Source of the DNA: Bacteroidia bacterium
Lineage (GTDB): Bacteria > Bacteroidota > Bacteroidia > UKL13-3
DNA length: 64,000 nt
Assembly (NCBI GenBank): GCA_025454875.1
Contig: JALONP010000003.1
Coordinates: 119,063 to 183,062 of the forward strand
Direction of reading: 5' to 3'
Position numbers and translations under genes: made by a program. The notes under the pieces are model-generated. The model searched no databases. It was not told where the DNA came from and saw nothing but the letters and a program-made list of their open reading frames with translations. Of this stretch, positions 62,599 to 64,000 are shown in pieces. Within the stretch, counting starts at the first letter, position 1; each line of letters opens with the position of its first letter.

Positions 62599-63660
62599 TT
62601 ATAATAACTTCAACTGATCGCCAACTTTGTAAGGGCGTTCAAATGCGGTTGTGTTAAAATCGTAGAGTGGTTGTTGTGACATATATTTATTACGAGATGC
62701 TACAAATAAATTGCGAATGGTTTCAGCGATTTTCCCCTCGCCTTTCATGCGTTTGGTGTAACGTGAATCATTCACCTGACCACCATGGCAGGCTGCTGTT
62801 TGTTTTAAAATTTTAGTCGCTGCATCAGGATACGCTTTGTGTACCCAGTCACTAAACAAGGCATTGAGTTTTCCATTTAAACGAAGTATCGTATAACCCG
62901 CATTGTAGGCTCCCGCTTTGCCTGCGGCTTGTATTACTTCAGCTATTCCATAATTAGTTAAACCCGGAATAATAGGTGCTACCATTACGCCACAAGGTAT
63001 GCCTGCTTGTGTTAATTGTTCAACTACTTTCAGTCTATTAGCATAAGTTGTAGTGCGAGGTTCTAACTTTTGCCTGATGCTTTCATCTAACGAAGTAATG
63101 GTAACATATACTTGCACCAATTGATGCGATGCAAGTTGTTTTAGGATATCCAAATCGCGCAGGATTAATTGGTTTTTGGTGATAATACCAACAGGGTTTT
63201 TATACGCTAAACAAACCTCTAATAATTGCCGTGTGAGTTTATACGTGCGTTCTATAGGCTGGTAACAATCAGTATTTCCTGATAACGATATAACTGCGGG
63301 GTTCCAATTTTTATGTTCGAAAGCTTGCGCCAGCAATTGAGGTGCATTGGGTTTGGCAATAAGCTTTGATTCAAAATCAAGTCCAGCACTGAATCCCCAG
63401 TATTCATGACTATTTCGTGCATAACAATACACACAGCCATGCTCACAACCTTGGTATGGATTTACTGAAAATTGCATTCCCACATCAGGACTCTCAATTT
63501 TATTGACGATATTTTTGGGGTAATCAAAAAATACTTGTGTTGTTACTTCTTGCAGTAAAGGTTCATCCAGCCCTTCAACATGTTCGGTTACCGTTTCGTA
63601 TTTGCTAAAACGATTAGGGGTATTTTGTTGTGAGCCTCTACCTTTGATTAAATCATTCAT
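62599..63660 (-). CDS. PA0069 family radical SAM protein
   Basis: The 353 residues have a radical SAM cluster motif CEHGCVYCYARNSHEYWG (CxxxCxYC). The SPL-like segments VISLSGNTDCYQPIERTYKLTR and ITKNQLILRDLDIL follow, and SLDESIRQKLEPR comes later. The family is related to spore photoproduct lyase-like Rv2578c/PA0069 proteins and its reaction is not established. It is convergent with acs (4 bp between stops). The 93 bp upstream to the next gene is AT-rich. Confidence 0.9.
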   Translation of the reverse strand: MNDLIKGRGSQQNTPNRFSKYETVTEHVEGLDEPLLQEVTTQVFFDYPKNIVNKIESPDVGMQFSVNPYQGCEHGCVYCYARNSHEYWGFSAGLDFESKLIAKPNAPQLLAQAFEHKNWNPAVISLSGNTDCYQPIERTYKLTRQLLEVCLAYKNPVGIITKNQLILRDLDILKQLASHQLVQVYVTITSLDESIRQKLEPRTTTYANRLKVVEQLTQAGIPCGVMVAPIIPGLTNYGIAEVIQAAGKAGAYNAGYTILRLNGKLNALFSDWVHKAYPDAATKILKQTAACHGGQVNDSRYTKRMKGEGKIAETIRNLFVASRNKYMSQQPLYDFNTTAFERPYKVGDQLKLL

Positions 63661-63753
63661 AAAAAATTGTGCTATTGAGAACGCATCGTAACAACCTCTG
63701 TGACCCCATTTAAGGATACAGGTTGATATAAAGAATTTTACTTCGTCTTTTAT

Positions 63754-64000
63754 TTATTTACCTCTTTTCAACTGTTCAATCTCCACCCGCATGCTGCGCA
63801 GCATGTTTACAATACTTTCTAAATTTAGCTCTTCATCTTTTTTATCTGAGATATTTAAGGTGCATACAAACTGCCAAATTTCCAATATATCTTTGGCATG
63901 AACGTTATATGGAGAGTATGTTTTATTGTCGGAGTGCAACTCCAATATATTGCCCTTAGCATAAATTCGTTTGTACACAATGCCTTCATCTTTTGTAATC
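63754..64000 (-). CDS. S24/LexA-like peptidase domain regulator (3' end only)
   Basis: The frame is open to the window edge, giving at least 82 residues. ITKDEGIVYKRIYAKGNILE resembles the strand with the catalytic Lys (VxKR) of S24/LexA-type domains, and SPYNVHAKDILEIWQFVC is the usual terminal region. A short coiled-coil-like tail (ESIVNMLRSMRVEIEQLKRGK) ends it. The N-terminal part, presumably a helix-turn-helix, lies outside. A GTG at 63976-63978 could mimic a start, but homology continues upstream, so the gene is truncated by the window. Confidence 0.7.
   Translation of the reverse strand, partial: ITKDEGIVYKRIYAKGNILELHSDNKTYSPYNVHAKDILEIWQFVCTLNISDKKDEELNLESIVNMLRSMRVEIEQLKRGK

Overview
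The window looks like a chromosomal segment of a member of the Bacteroidota, probably an environmental Sphingobacteriia/Chitinophagia-type organism. The signs are low GC, C-terminal sorting domains of the type IX secretion system (T9SS), TAnnTTTG-type -7 boxes, and families that I know mainly from this phylum (DUF3822, DUF4296, a WbqC-like protein, a GatC/PlsC/PyrE cluster, a PA0069-type radical SAM protein). The species cannot be named from the sequence alone. Most of the DNA is dense core housekeeping gene space with short operons, and strand switches are often very tight.

Layout. 1-5.6 kb: the 5' part of recA, a secreted transglutaminase-like protein, the minus-strand pyrE-plsC-gatC-ABC ATPase cluster, a divergent NUDIX gene and a TlpA-like thioredoxin. 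5.7-12.6 kb: a tandem fusion of two D-Ala-D-Ala ligase-type domains, CorA, a beta-CASP nuclease, upp and two exported redox proteins. 12.7-17.8 kb: a ligase-associated DNA-repair cassette (metallo-exonuclease, ATP-dependent ligase, Lhr-like helicase) without the usual PdeM gene next to it. 17.9-24.3 kb: a desaturase, an outer-membrane barrel, the PLP-binding protein divergent from a DUF4296 lipoprotein with which it shares one CATG start, mutS2 and a coiled-coil protein.

24.3-35.5 kb is an accessory region bracketed by two inverted copies of a 380-490 bp hairpin-ended noncoding repeat. It holds coaD, an XRE regulator with a perfect palindromic operator in front of it, and a tight four-gene operon: a DUF1573-like exported protein, a small T9SS protein carrying a YD motif, a 2136-residue SpvB/VCBS/RHS polymorphic-toxin protein, and an AT-rich putative immunity gene overlapping the toxin gene. 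This is the best candidate for an undescribed system in the window: the toxin tip and the immunity protein match no family I recognise.

35.5-52.4 kb returns to core metabolism and RNA modification: rsmD, DUF3822, trmN6, a saccharopine-dehydrogenase-like enzyme, cdd, a deoxynucleoside kinase, folK, aspartokinase, a T9SS esterase, fbp-thioredoxin-surE, tRNA-Ala(GGC), an SDR and a double VOC protein. It also has a decayed IS200-type transposase, heptamer repeats, and tRNA-Asp(GTC) with tandem degenerate copies of its 3' end and terminator. 52.4-64 kb: accA, then a likely acetate/small-carboxylate module consisting of an SSS-type sensor kinase with a receiver-only regulator, an MHS-type MFS transporter, a porin-like protein, an InsA-like zinc-ribbon/HTH protein and divergent acs. 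The window ends with a radical SAM gene and the 3' end of an S24/LexA-like regulator gene.
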